From positions 5,208,001 to 5,272,000 of the forward strand of contig NZ_CP150145.1 in the NCBI RefSeq assembly GCF_037963835.1: DNA of 64,000 nucleotides, given 5' to 3'. The notes under the pieces are model-generated. The model was not told the origin of the DNA and did no database searches. It saw nothing but the letters and a program-made list of their open reading frames with translations. Shown one piece after another: positions 7,915-17,184 of this stretch. Position 1 is the stretch's first letter. Every line of letters starts with the position of its first letter. The stretch is from Paenibacillus sp. FSL H8-0332 (lineage in GTDB: Bacteria > Bacillota > Bacilli > Paenibacillales > Paenibacillaceae). The translations under genes and the position numbers were made by a program.

Positions 7915-9004
7915 AGTCCCCTCCCATAATCCTGTCTATGACCTCATCCCATTTATCCTCGCCCATCAGGCGGAGCGCCTGCTCCGACATGGCCCGTACC
8001 CTGGCCGGGTCAGCCAGCATAGCCTTAAGACCCTGCTCAATTCCTTGGGCGGTCACCTCGTTACTCTTCCCCAGGCTGAATGCAGCCCCCCGCGCATGAA
8101 CCAAGGCCGTGATCTCCCGCTGATTATCCGCCGTAATAATGCACAGCGAAGGCAGGCCCAGGTAACAGCGCTCCCAGGTCGTACTTCCGCCTGCTCCGAT
8201 GGAGAGGTCCGCCTTCTGCATCAAGTCAGCCATGTAATCAACCTGACAATGGAAGCTGGCCTGTGGCATCGTGTCGCATAAGGCTGCGATGTCATCCTTG
8301 CGGCGGTTCATTCCGCCTGCTACGACATCCAGCTTCAGGTTAGCGAAGGCGGGACTTTGCAGCGCCTGTAAGGTTTTGAGAGTCTCCCCCGTAGGATCTG
8401 TGCCGCCAAAAAACACCAGAACCCTGCTTATGCTTCCGTCCCGTTCAGTCAGCCCCAGCTTAGCCGCGCGGAATTCCGGCCGCAGCAGCGTATAGCATGT
8501 GCCTGTCAATTTCGTGCAGTAAGCGGGAAGCAGCCCCTGGTAGCGGTCCCTGGCAGCAGATGGATTGGGGTCCAGCAGCAGATCGCATTGATGCGGACGG
8601 TCCGCCAAATCATCGATGGCCACGATCTTCTTCACTTTTCCCTGCACCCATGTCTCCCACCGCTTATCAATTCCGTAATGGTCAACAATGAGGCAATCTG
8701 CAGGAGCAGCTCCCTCCAGCCGCTGCACCGTCTCCAGGGCATCGGTCCGCCAATCCACCTGAAGCCAGAATGCAGCGTACGACGGATCATCCGGCGAGGG
8801 CAGCAGCTTCACCGCATAGCCCTGACCCCTGATATAGTCTGCCAGATTCCCCGGCAGCTCGCGGCAAATGAACGTGATCTGCCCGCCCCTGGCGGCAAGC
8901 CCGCCTGCAAGTGTCAGGCAGCGCATGATATGGCCCGTGCCCATGGAGTACGAGGAATCGGCCCGAATCCATATATTCTTCTGGTTAGCTGCTGTGCTTA
9001 CCAT
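7892..9004 (-). CDS. pseG: UDP-2,4-diacetamido-2,4,6-trideoxy-altropyranose hydrolase
   Basis: It removes UDP from the pathway sugar to give the free substrate for PseI. The 370-residue protein has the GT-B-like PseG plan: IRADSSYSMGTGHIMRCLTL at the N-terminus (the GxGH catalytic motif), a linker with IVDHYGID, a VFFGGTDPTG nucleotide loop, and GAGGSTTWERCYLGLPSL in the C-terminal domain. It is about 80-100 residues longer than short PseG forms, within the family range. Start ATG at 9004 overlaps the SDR stop by 7 bases and has GGAGG 9 bases upstream. It lies in the middle of the pse operon. Confidence 0.9.
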   Translation of the reverse strand: MVSTAANQKNIWIRADSSYSMGTGHIMRCLTLAGGLAARGGQITFICRELPGNLADYIRGQGYAVKLLPSPDDPSYAAFWLQVDWRTDALETVQRLEGAAPADCLIVDHYGIDKRWETWVQGKVKKIVAIDDLADRPHQCDLLLDPNPSAARDRYQGLLPAYCTKLTGTCYTLLRPEFRAAKLGLTERDGSISRVLVFFGGTDPTGETLKTLQALQSPAFANLKLDVVAGGMNRRKDDIAALCDTMPQASFHCQVDYMADLMQKADLSIGAGGSTTWERCYLGLPSLCIITADNQREITALVHARGAAFSLGKSNEVTAQGIEQGLKAMLADPARVRAMSEQALRLMGEDKWDEVIDRIMGGDYGRPKGL

Positions 9005-9792
9005 GCGGTCCAGCCTCCGTCAACAGAGATATTCTCACCTGTAACATAGCTTGAGGCGGCGGAAGCCAGGAACACCATCACTCCCTTCAAATCTTCAGGG
9101 GTGCCGATCCTGCCCAGCGGATTCTTCCGCTCCAGCTGCCGGATGAACTGCGGGTCGGCTTGAACCGCTGCATTAGGAAAAGGCCCAGGCGATACCGTAT
9201 TCGCTCTGATTCCGTGCTGCCCGAAGTGGCAGGCAATGTAACGGGTAAACTGGCCTATCGCCGCTTTACCTGCTCCGTAATTGGCGGGATTATCCATCCC
9301 GCTGTCTCCGTAGACCTCCGGGTTAGGCGAGACTAGCCCGTACATCGAGGAGACGTTAATGATGGAGCCTCTCTTTTGTTCAACCATATAGGGCAGGACC
9401 GCCTTGACACATCTGAAGGCTCCATTGATCGTCCCGTCCAGCCCGGCCAGCCACTGCTCTTCACTCATAACTGCCAGCTTGGCGGCTGAGCTGAACGCGG
9501 CATTATTCACCAGGATATCGATGCTTCCGGCCGCTTCAGCGATGCTCTGAATACATTCTCTGACTGATGCTTCCTGCCGGATATCCATAGCCTTGCCGAA
9601 GCAGGCTGCTCCGGTGGTGCGGGCGATCGCCTCAGCGGCCTCCATGCAGCGCTGTCCGTTCGAGCTTACCAGATAGACTGCCGCGCCAGCCTCAGCCAGC
9701 CCCTCCGCTATGGCTGTGCCCAGATAACCAGCCCCTCCGGTCACAACCGCTGTCCGTCCTTGCAGATTAAATAATTCTTGAAGAGTACGCAT
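8998..9792 (-). CDS. Short-chain dehydrogenase/reductase in the pse operon, substrate unknown
   Basis: A 264-residue classical SDR: TGGAGYLGTAIAEGLAEAGA is the Rossmann dinucleotide loop, NNAAFSS the NNAG-like motif, INVSSMYG the catalytic Ser and NYGAGKAAIGQF the YxxxK motif. The order of these and the C-terminal ISVDGGWTAW are typical of gluconate/3-oxoacyl reductase-like SDRs. It sits in the operon between an aldo/keto reductase and pseG, so it probably modifies a sugar or nonulosonate precursor; there is no matching step in the standard Pse pathway. Start ATG at 9792 is preferred over 9819 because GGAGGT lies about 12 bases upstream of it. Confidence 0.82.
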   Translation of the reverse strand: MRTLQELFNLQGRTAVVTGGAGYLGTAIAEGLAEAGAAVYLVSSNGQRCMEAAEAIARTTGAACFGKAMDIRQEASVRECIQSIAEAAGSIDILVNNAAFSSAAKLAVMSEEQWLAGLDGTINGAFRCVKAVLPYMVEQKRGSIINVSSMYGLVSPNPEVYGDSGMDNPANYGAGKAAIGQFTRYIACHFGQHGIRANTVSPGPFPNAAVQADPQFIRQLERKNPLGRIGTPEDLKGVMVFLASAASSYVTGENISVDGGWTAW

Positions 9793-9796
9793 CCGG

Positions 9797-10714
9797 TTAC
9801 TTCCACCTCCTGGGGTCAATGATCTCTACAGGAATATCCGCAAAGGATTCACCAAGCGTCTGTCTCACCGCCCGGTTTAGAGGGGGCAACGCCATCATCC
9901 GCAGGTTCTCCTGCACCTGCTCCACCGTCTCGCAGCCAATCACCAGTCCGGATATCCCCGGAAGATCCCTCACATAGAGGAAGCACAGCTCTTTAACCGC
10001 TATCCCGGTTTCCTTGCTGTACCTGATTAATCGTAACAACGGCTGCTCCGCTTGCTTCAGTCCCGCCGGAAGCTGCTCCGGTGCCATCAGCAGCAGGCCT
10101 TGCAGATAGACACTGCGGACGAAGATTTCTGTGCCCCTCCGGGCGAGTTGGTCCAGCACTCCATTCGCTAGCCACCTCTGGTCGAGGACATTCAGCGGAA
10201 TTTGAATGCTGTCCAGCCCCTCCACGCTCAAAAAATTCGTAACATCCTCCGCATCATACACAGATACGCCGATTCTGCGGATCAATTGCAGCTGCTTCAG
10301 CTCCTGCAGCATTCGCAGAATTTCGCCGCCGTGGTAAGTCATATCCAGCGGATCATGCAAGAGACAGACATCCAGCGCAGAACACTTCAGCCGGTTCAGG
10401 GAAGCATGCACGGAAGAGGTGACGAACCTCCTCCGCGCTTCCTCCGAGTGCAGCCCTAACCTCTGGACGGAAGGGAGCTTCGTCACAATCTGCGGCCGGC
10501 TCTGCGGCTCAGTGTGTTCCAGGCAATCTCCGATAATAGACTCGCTGTCCCCGTAGCCCGGTGCGGTATCCAAATAACCGATCCCCGAGGAGAGGGCATA
10601 TTGGAGCAGCCCGTTCCTCTGTTGCACAGAGCGGTTGACAGCTGTATTCGCAATCCCGTAATTTCCGCCCAACTGGGCCGTCCCCAGCACAAGGCTGGCT
10701 TTATTTATCATCAT
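9797..10714 (-). CDS. Aldo/keto reductase in the pse operon, substrate unknown
   Basis: About 305 residues with a TIM-barrel aldo/keto reductase pattern: LGTAQLGGNYGIAN at the start, YLDTAPGYGDSE (the DxxxxY catalytic region), VTKLP (catalytic Lys), VCLLHDPLD, RRIGVSVYD, and ISGLVIGCETVEQVQEN near the C-terminus. It likely uses NADPH. AKR genes of this kind occur beside SpsE/SpsF-type genes in glycan clusters, but the substrate is not known. Starts at 10726 (GTG), 10714 and 10711 are possible; GAGG lies 6 bases before 10714. The end is 4 bases from the SDR start. Confidence 0.8.
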   Translation of the reverse strand: MMINKASLVLGTAQLGGNYGIANTAVNRSVQQRNGLLQYALSSGIGYLDTAPGYGDSESIIGDCLEHTEPQSRPQIVTKLPSVQRLGLHSEEARRRFVTSSVHASLNRLKCSALDVCLLHDPLDMTYHGGEILRMLQELKQLQLIRRIGVSVYDAEDVTNFLSVEGLDSIQIPLNVLDQRWLANGVLDQLARRGTEIFVRSVYLQGLLLMAPEQLPAGLKQAEQPLLRLIRYSKETGIAVKELCFLYVRDLPGISGLVIGCETVEQVQENLRMMALPPLNRAVRQTLGESFADIPVEIIDPRRWK

Positions 10715-10733
10715 CCGAAGCCTCACTAACTTG

Positions 10734-12503
10734 TTATAGTCCCTTCTTCAGGGTGGTTGCTGCATTCAACTCCTTGACCAGCTCTGTATCATCCCGCCAT
10801 TTCACCTGAATGCCCCGGTTGCGCTCAGCCACCTCAGGGTGGCCCTGCAGGAATTCCTTCAATTCTTCGAAGGATAGCGGTCTTGCACCCACATCCAGTG
10901 CCTGGTAGATCTCCTCAAACAGCTCCAGATCCTGAATTTCATCCATGGTCAGCCGCCACTCGGGGTGCACCCACTCCGCAGGAAGGTCCACAGCATTGAG
11001 GTTGAAGAGATGCGGATTGTTGAAAAAGTAAAAGGACAGATACTCCGCATGCGTAAGCGGATTGGAATAGTGCAGCAGCCTTCTCAGCGCTTCAACGGTA
11101 AAAACATCCCCCACCGTCCCCATAGTCGACTCCTTGGCGTAGGTGAAATCTGCACCGCTTGCCAGATGCCGGTCTATCAGAAGCTTAAGCATCTCAGGAG
11201 AGATCGCCGGATTGTCGCCGGTGACCCGGACTACGATATCCGCCTGGACCGCTTCAGCCACGCTCAGCATTCTTGCAGCCACATTGTCCGGGTCGCCGGT
11301 TACCACCTTCACCTGATGGTTCAGGTTGAACGCCGTAAGCGGCTGGTCATCCGGCAGATCCGAGGTGGCCAGCACCACCTCATAGCCGCCCGGCACAGCC
11401 AGACAGTTCATCAGGCACCTCTCGATGGCTGGAATGCCGTGAATTTCGCGCAACGCCTTGCGGCGGAGCCGGGTGGATTTCAATCTGCAGATGACGGCGA
11501 TGCAGATTTTGGGTGCTTTTACCTTCCCCGGCGTGATGGGTGTGTTCGCTGGAATTGCTGCCGTTGCAATCATAGGGAATTGTACGGAAGCATTGCGGAC
11601 CATGAAGGCATCCGGCACGGAGGAACGTTTATAGCTTATGTTCTCGGGTGTGATCATTTGACCCGGGCGCAGTTCTGTGCGGGAGACAATTCTCAGGGAG
11701 GAATCCTCCAGATAGCTTCTTTCCGATTCCTTGATTTCCAGGCTGCCTTGTACACACTCTGCCCGGCGCAGCTTATCCACCATCCGCCCAAACTCCTCCG
11801 GCTCCAGCGCGGAATAGTAGTCAATGCCTTTCTCCGCACGGTTCAGGGTGATATGCTTCTCAATGACACTGGCACCCAGCAAATAGGCATAGACCGGAAG
11901 ATCGACCGCCATTTCATGATCGGCATCCTCATGGTCCGCGAACCCCACCTCCAGCTGATAGGTTTGTTTGATATGGGCGATACGGCTCAGGTTGGAATCC
12001 TCTGTCCGGGTCGGATAGCCCTGGAAGCCGTGCATGAGCACGATGGGGCCTTTGTAATGGCTCCGAATGTAAGATAATTGCGTATCCATTTCTTCCTCCA
12101 GCCAGCCGCCTACACCGATGAGCAAGGGCTTATCGAACTTTAGCAGGGCTAGAGTCAAGGGGAGCGACTGGAGCACAGTTGTTGGTATTTTCAAGCCATC
12201 TACCTGCGATTCAAGCTCCGTGAGCAGCCCGGCGCCCCATTCATCGTAGATATCTACCCACACCTCCATTCCCGCATCCTTGGCAAGCTGTACAGCCTCC
12301 GCCCATTGCTGTTTGCCGATGAACAAATCGATATACGTCTGATAATGGATGAAATCCGGCACCGCTAGGCTGTCGTAATGGAACCATTGAAATTTCACCC
12401 CGTCAGCGCCGCTGCCTGCGGCCGCTAGGATCAGCTCCCGCAGCCGGCCGGGGTCGCCCAGATGGGCATTGGCAATCTCGGCAATCACCTTCACTTTGGC
12501 CAC
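10734..12503 (-). CDS. Fused nonulosonate synthase (NeuB/SpsE-like) and SpsF-type nucleotidyltransferase
   Basis: A 589-residue fusion. Residues 1 to ~250 are a divergent NeuB barrel (VKVIAEIANAHLGDPGRL, ADGVKFQWFHY, VIEKHITLNRAEKGIDYYS); ~265-325 is a SAF domain (SRTELRPGQMITPENIS); ~330-560 is an SpsF-like cytidylyltransferase/glycosyltransferase-A domain (AVICRLKSTRLRRKALREI, VVRVTGDNPAISPEM, PEWRLTMDEIQDLELF). In other bacteria SpsE and SpsF are separate. The second half may supply the CMP-activation (PseF) step, for which no separate gene is present here. The NeuB half lacks the usual FSTPFD and KCTSxYP forms. GTG at 12503 is chosen because AAGGGAG precedes it by 8 bases; GTG at 12530 overlaps the pseC stop. 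Confidence 0.87.
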   Translation of the reverse strand: MAKVKVIAEIANAHLGDPGRLRELILAAAGSGADGVKFQWFHYDSLAVPDFIHYQTYIDLFIGKQQWAEAVQLAKDAGMEVWVDIYDEWGAGLLTELESQVDGLKIPTTVLQSLPLTLALLKFDKPLLIGVGGWLEEEMDTQLSYIRSHYKGPIVLMHGFQGYPTRTEDSNLSRIAHIKQTYQLEVGFADHEDADHEMAVDLPVYAYLLGASVIEKHITLNRAEKGIDYYSALEPEEFGRMVDKLRRAECVQGSLEIKESERSYLEDSSLRIVSRTELRPGQMITPENISYKRSSVPDAFMVRNASVQFPMIATAAIPANTPITPGKVKAPKICIAVICRLKSTRLRRKALREIHGIPAIERCLMNCLAVPGGYEVVLATSDLPDDQPLTAFNLNHQVKVVTGDPDNVAARMLSVAEAVQADIVVRVTGDNPAISPEMLKLLIDRHLASGADFTYAKESTMGTVGDVFTVEALRRLLHYSNPLTHAEYLSFYFFNNPHLFNLNAVDLPAEWVHPEWRLTMDEIQDLELFEEIYQALDVGARPLSFEELKEFLQGHPEVAERNRGIQVKWRDDTELVKELNAATTLKKGL

Positions 12504-12526
12504 ATTAATCACTCCCTTCTCTATTT

Positions 12527-13723
12527 TCACTTGGAGTAGTGGCGGATCACCTTCTTGACCGCAGCGACCACATCCAACACATCTTCAGGTTCCATACCCG
12601 CATATAGCGGGAGTGTAATGAATTCCTCGTAGCAGCTCTCAGCGACCGGACAGATTCCCTTGCGGAACCCCAAGCTTTCGTAGTACGGATGCAGATAGGC
12701 GGGGATGTAGTGGACGTTTACTCCGATGTTCTCCTTTTGCAGCGCCTGAAAGACCGTCTTACGGGTGGCCTTCAGCCTTACGAGCTGCAGTCTGACAATG
12801 AACAGGTGCCAGCTTGACTCCGCCTCTGGAAGCTGATGCGGCAGAATAAGCTCCTTGGTCGCGCTCAGCTCTTGCAAATACAAGGCGGCAAGCTGCTTGC
12901 GCTTCTCGATGAAGCCCCCGATTCTGCGAAGCTGGGAGATGCCGAGTGAGGTCTGTATATCTGTGATCCGGTAGTTGTACCCGAGGAATTGCATCTCATA
13001 GTACCAGGGTCCGTGGTTCTCCCTTAACTTGCGCTCATCCCTGGTGATGCCGTGGGTGCGGAACTGCAGCAGCTTCTCATAATATACCGGGTTATTGGTC
13101 GTGATCATTCCGCCTTCTCCCGTTGTTATATGCTTTACAGGATGGAAGCTGAACATGGTCATGTCCCCGATAGAGCCTATGCTTCTATCCTTATATCTCG
13201 CACCCAGCGCATGGGCGGCATCCTCAATCACGATCAGATTATGCTCCCGGGCAATCTGCAGGATCTCATCAAGCTGCGCCGGCTGGCCGGTGAAATGGAC
13301 GGGAATAATCGCTTTCGTTCTGGCCGTAATGCTCTCCCTGATCCGCTGCGGATCAAGATTATACGTCCGCGGATCGATATCGGCGAATACCGGTACGCCC
13401 CCCTGATACAGCACGCAGTTCGCTGTGGCCGCAAACGTCATGGGGGTCGTAATCACCTCATCCCCTTCGCCGATCCCGGCGGCATAACAGGCCCCGTGCA
13501 GTGCCGCAGTTCCACTGGAGAAGGCCACGGCATATTTTGCCCCAGTAAACGCTGCGATCTCTGCTTCGAATTGCTCAATGGCCGGGCCGCTGGTCAAATA
13601 ATCACTTTGCAGCACCTTGACCACGGACTCAATATCCTCGTCATCGATCATCTGTCTCCCATACGGCAAGTAGTGGGCACGTACAGGCTTCCCGCCGTCA
13701 ATGGCCAGTTTGCTTTTACTCAT
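12527..13723 (-). CDS. pseC: UDP-4-amino-4,6-dideoxy-N-acetyl-altrosamine transaminase
   Basis: A PLP-dependent DegT/DnrJ/EryC1-type aminotransferase of 398 residues; it adds the 4-amino group to the 4-keto product of PseB, with glutamate as donor. Seen: VAFSSGTAALHGA (PLP phosphate loop), ITTPMTFAATANC, IIPVHFTGQPA, VIEDAAHALGA (Asp to pyridine N) and FSFHPVKHITTGEGG, whose Lys is the PLP-binding residue and whose SFHPVKxITT form is typical of PseC. The start ATG overlaps the stop of the upstream SDR gene (ATGA). It fits directly downstream of pseB and the epimerase in the operon. Confidence 0.92.
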   Translation of the reverse strand: MSKSKLAIDGGKPVRAHYLPYGRQMIDDEDIESVVKVLQSDYLTSGPAIEQFEAEIAAFTGAKYAVAFSSGTAALHGACYAAGIGEGDEVITTPMTFAATANCVLYQGGVPVFADIDPRTYNLDPQRIRESITARTKAIIPVHFTGQPAQLDEILQIAREHNLIVIEDAAHALGARYKDRSIGSIGDMTMFSFHPVKHITTGEGGMITTNNPVYYEKLLQFRTHGITRDERKLRENHGPWYYEMQFLGYNYRITDIQTSLGISQLRRIGGFIEKRKQLAALYLQELSATKELILPHQLPEAESSWHLFIVRLQLVRLKATRKTVFQALQKENIGVNVHYIPAYLHPYYESLGFRKGICPVAESCYEEFITLPLYAGMEPEDVLDVVAAVKKVIRHYSK

Positions 13724-14685
13724 GACTGGTTCGGCTCCTTTCGGTGAAAGGTCTCAAGAATCCATTGCTCTGTCTGCCGGATGCCTTCTTCAATGGTTAC
13801 CTTAGGCGTCCAGGACAATTGCTTCTCTGCCTTGTTGTAATTACATAACAGCTTCTGGATCTCACTCTGCGGATGAATATGGGGAACATGCTGGATCGGT
13901 GCCTGCCCGTCTGCAATCAGCTCGGCCAATTGATTGACGGTGATATCCTCACCCGTGCCTGCATTGACAATTTCTCCGTGGAGCTTGTCGCTGTAGCCTG
14001 CCTCCACTACGAAATCTGCACAGTCCCCGACATATAATAGATCCCGTGACTGGGTGCCGTCCCCGTAGATATTCAGCGGCTCGCCTTTTAATTTGCTGTG
14101 GATGAAGATCGCCACAACGCCGCCTTCGCCGCCGGTTTTCTGATAGGGACCATACGTGTTAAACGGCCTTACGACCACCACCGGCAGATCATAGGCATAG
14201 AAATAGGATAGCACCATATTCTCCGCAGCGATCTTGGCCCCGGCATAGGGAGAGGCTGGCTTGATTGGGGATTGCTCGTCAATTCCCTGTTCATCCACCG
14301 CTCTGGCGTAGACCATGCAGGTACTCATGAAGACCATCTTCACCTGCTGCTTGCGGCATTCCTCGAGCAGATAGAAGGTGGCCAGCGTATCATTATTGAA
14401 CGTGGTCTCAGGATCATCTATGCTGTCTTGCACATTAATGCTTGCCGCCAGATGGTAGCACAGGTCGAAGGAAACCTCCCGGAAAAGCTCCTTCAGAGCT
14501 TCTCTGTCCTTGAGGTCCATGATCTGCACCTTCTGCAAATGCTCGCTATCTTCATACTCCTTCAGATTATCCAGCGATGAGTTCGCCAGATTATCGACGA
14601 CCCATACGCTTTGTCCATCCTTTAACAAACGTCCGACCACCCATCTGCCGATGAATCCGGCACCTCCGGTTACGAGTATATTCAT
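13720..14685 (-). CDS. NAD-dependent sugar epimerase/dehydratase (extended SDR)
   Basis: A 321-residue extended SDR acting on a nucleotide sugar. Seen: MNILVTGGAGFIGRWVVGRL (NAD loop), CYHLAASINV, VFMSTCMVYA (catalytic Ser/Thr), SPYAGAKIAAE (YxxxK), VVVVRPFNTYGP and RDLLYVGDCADF. These are shared by UDP-glucose 4-epimerases and GDP/dTDP 4,6-dehydratases, so the exact reaction is open. Between pseB and pseC it may feed a branch leading to the fused synthase. ATG at 14685 is preferred to 14697 because TGGAGG lies 5 bases before it. It overlaps pseC by four bases. Confidence 0.85.
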   Translation of the reverse strand: MNILVTGGAGFIGRWVVGRLLKDGQSVWVVDNLANSSLDNLKEYEDSEHLQKVQIMDLKDREALKELFREVSFDLCYHLAASINVQDSIDDPETTFNNDTLATFYLLEECRKQQVKMVFMSTCMVYARAVDEQGIDEQSPIKPASPYAGAKIAAENMVLSYFYAYDLPVVVVRPFNTYGPYQKTGGEGGVVAIFIHSKLKGEPLNIYGDGTQSRDLLYVGDCADFVVEAGYSDKLHGEIVNAGTGEDITVNQLAELIADGQAPIQHVPHIHPQSEIQKLLCNYNKAEKQLSWTPKVTIEEGIRQTEQWILETFHRKEPNQS

Positions 14686-14696
14686 AGTAGCCTCCA

Positions 14697-15704
14697 CTAG
14701 ATTAGATTTTGTTCCGATGCCAGCTTCTTTACCTGCTCCTTGGTTAGCGGGATCTCTCCCTCGGAGCTGTAGGTACCCGGCTTCGGCCTGCTTGCTTCCC
14801 GGTAGGACTGCGGTGCAGCATAGGGGGAAGGGACAATGTATACATCCTTTAATTCATAAGCGCTTAAGGATTCCTCATGGGTCATTAGCTCTTCGTATCT
14901 CTTCTCACCGGGCTTCAGGCCGATCTCCAGGATCTTCACCGTAGACGACGGGGGAACCCCGTATTTCTTCGGCGCTTCCTCGGCTACAACCTCAGCCAGA
15001 TCCTTCAGCCTGATCACAGGCATCTTCAGAATAAAAGTCTCCCCCCCCTTCGCCAGCTGCAGGGACTGAATGGTGAGCCGGGTCGCCTGCTCCAGCGTCA
15101 TCATGAACCTGGTCATGGACAGATCCGTTACGGTGATCGCTCTGCCTTCTCTCGCCTGCTTCACGAACAAGGGAATGACAGATCCCCTGGAGCCCATCAC
15201 ATTCCCGAACCGTACGGTGCAGAACACCGTTTGGCTGGAGCCTCCCGAGGTGACGGCAGAGGAAATCAGCTTCTCCGCTGACAGCTTGGTGGCTCCGTAG
15301 TTGTTGGTCGGTGAAATGGCCTTATCTGTGCTTGTAAAAACGACCTTGCTTACCTTCTGCTGCTTCGCTGCCTGAATCACGTTATGCGTGCCGACAATAT
15401 TCGTAAGTACAGCCTCGAACGGGTTATATTCACAGAAGGATACATGCTTCATGGCGGCCGTATGGAACACATAATCTATATCCTCCATCGCCGCCAGCAC
15501 ACGGTCATAATCCCGGACATCGCCGATCAGGTAGCTAAGCCTGGCGTTCCCTTGCAGCTCATCCTGCAGCTCGAACTGCTTATACTCGTCTCTGCTGAGA
15601 ATCCGGATAACCTCTGGCTCCTGCTTCAGAAGGAGCTTCGCAATACTTTTCCCGATGGTGCCGGTACCGCCGATGATCAGAATCCTTTTATTCCGGAAAA
15701 ACAT
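14697..15704 (-). CDS. pseB: UDP-N-acetylglucosamine 4,6-dehydratase, inverting (PseB/FlaA1 type)
   Basis: First step of pseudaminic acid synthesis: UDP-GlcNAc to the 4-keto-6-deoxy L-arabino sugar. The 335-residue protein has the NAD loop IIGGTGTIGKSIAKLL, LIGDVRDYDRV, VFHTAAMKHVSFCEYNP, FTSTDKAISPTNNYGATK (the TDK...YxxxK signature of the PseB/CapD family) and RFGNVMGSRGSVIPLF. The C-terminal ~60 residues extend beyond H. pylori FlaA1. ATG at 15704 has GGAGG 8 bases upstream; an earlier ATG at 15725 overlaps the stop of the glycosyltransferase gene. Operon position and family agree. Confidence 0.9.
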   Translation of the reverse strand: MFFRNKRILIIGGTGTIGKSIAKLLLKQEPEVIRILSRDEYKQFELQDELQGNARLSYLIGDVRDYDRVLAAMEDIDYVFHTAAMKHVSFCEYNPFEAVLTNIVGTHNVIQAAKQQKVSKVVFTSTDKAISPTNNYGATKLSAEKLISSAVTSGGSSQTVFCTVRFGNVMGSRGSVIPLFVKQAREGRAITVTDLSMTRFMMTLEQATRLTIQSLQLAKGGETFILKMPVIRLKDLAEVVAEEAPKKYGVPPSSTVKILEIGLKPGEKRYEELMTHEESLSAYELKDVYIVPSPYAAPQSYREASRPKPGTYSSEGEIPLTKEQVKKLASEQNLI

Positions 15705-15721
15705 ACTCTCCACCTCCCGCT

Positions 15722-17146
15722 TCATCGCTTCTCGCTTCCATGGATCAAGCGGTTCATGAGATCCGCAAGCACTTTGCCGGAGTCAGGAATCTGATAGGAT
15801 TGCTGCAAGAATTTCTTTTTTACAGTCTTGTAGTTTAATCTCTCTATATTGCTGGAATAATAGCGGGCGATGATGCGGGTTAAGTCAGCTGGCTCTTTTT
15901 GAATATAGCGGTCAAGGGCATCATAGTAATCATATTCACGATTGGCCTGAATGAATTTGTAGACAAATACAGGCTTGCCGAATAAAAGGCCTTCGAGGGC
16001 AACCGTGGAGAGAGTGGCGACCACAGCGTCCGATTTCATAATCAGCTCACGGGTGTCAGCCTTGCGGTCGGTAACCACATGAACATTGCTATATTCTTCT
16101 TCATACTCGGTATAGAGCGAAATCAGCTTCTTGGACAGCTCCCAGGGATGGGGCTTGATAATCAACTGAAACTGCGGATGTGAGGCCAATTGGGTGAGCA
16201 GGGTGCGGATCTTGGCTTCATCCAGCGTCGGTCCGGTAGCGATTAATAAGGTGATTTTATGAGGATCAAGCTGGTAGGTTTCTCTAAAAGGCTCTATAGC
16301 GGTAGGCTTCGAAGTAAAGATATCATCGTAACGGGCATGGCCGGTAATCACGATCCGCTCGGCTTCAAGCCCTCTGCGCACGTACCAATCATGTTCATAT
16401 TGCCCGTAGATTCCGATGTGGCTGGAGAATACAGGGATGAATGCTTCCTCTCCCATCAGAATTCCGTGCTGCAGACATACGCTGGGAATCCCCTTGATCC
16501 CTGCAACGACGGCAAGTGCCCGGCTGGCTACATCTTCTGTCGTACCTACCATTACAGCGGCTACCGGCAGGTCATTGTAGAGATTAAATACCATTTCAAT
16601 GGTATCTATAATGGAAGGAATCCGGCTTAGGAACGTCTGGGTAAAAAATTCATTGCTGAACGCAGGATGTCCTTCGGCCTTGGCAAAGAGTTCCTCCGCA
16701 CGCCGGACCAGCTCTTCCGCAGCAGCTTTGGTGTCCTGCTTGTAGCCCAGGCTGTATACATTGGGAATGCCAAACAGCTCATCCGCTCTGGAGCGGGATA
16801 GAATCATGGCCGAATCTCCGCTGAAATGCTCGCTGATCGTTTTCTCCGACATTCTGATATAGTCCAGATTAATCAGTATTTTGCCCTTCAGATTGGACTT
16901 CACAGGCTGATAGAGCGGCGCAACCCTATTTTCAAAGAAAGGCTGAATCTGGTGCTGCTCATGAATACTGGAATGCTCCAGCTTCAGCCTGAACCCGCTG
17001 CTCCCCATCTCGCTTCTAAGCTCATCATTGATTTGTTGATAGAAATTCGTCATCAGGGCCAGAGGGATATTCCTGTACTTCAGCTCCTGCGCAGCATGGA
17101 TAAATTCACTATAGAGCGACCAGTAATTGGATAGATAGATAGACAT
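15722..17146 (-). CDS. GT-B glycosyltransferase/glycerophosphotransferase-like protein
   Basis: A 474-residue protein with a GT-B layout. The C-terminal half resembles CDP-glycerol glycerophosphotransferases and polysialyltransferase-like enzymes: CLQHGILMGEE, VITGHARYDDI, LLIATGPTLDEAKI, LIIKPHPWE (an HPxE-type motif) and ATLSTVALEGLLFGKPVFVY. The N-terminal part shows no motif I recognise. In the pse operon the likely role is transfer of an activated nonulosonate or other sugar to the spore-surface glycan; that is inference from context. It starts 38 bases after the cgeD-like gene, with GGAGGGAAACGG before ATG. Confidence 0.7.
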   Translation of the reverse strand: MSIYLSNYWSLYSEFIHAAQELKYRNIPLALMTNFYQQINDELRSEMGSSGFRLKLEHSSIHEQHQIQPFFENRVAPLYQPVKSNLKGKILINLDYIRMSEKTISEHFSGDSAMILSRSRADELFGIPNVYSLGYKQDTKAAAEELVRRAEELFAKAEGHPAFSNEFFTQTFLSRIPSIIDTIEMVFNLYNDLPVAAVMVGTTEDVASRALAVVAGIKGIPSVCLQHGILMGEEAFIPVFSSHIGIYGQYEHDWYVRRGLEAERIVITGHARYDDIFTSKPTAIEPFRETYQLDPHKITLLIATGPTLDEAKIRTLLTQLASHPQFQLIIKPHPWELSKKLISLYTEYEEEYSNVHVVTDRKADTRELIMKSDAVVATLSTVALEGLLFGKPVFVYKFIQANREYDYYDALDRYIQKEPADLTRIIARYYSSNIERLNYKTVKKKFLQQSYQIPDSGKVLADLMNRLIHGSEKR

Positions 17147-17184
17147 CCGTTTCCCTCCTTATGGTGCCTTTCTCTGCAGAGGCC

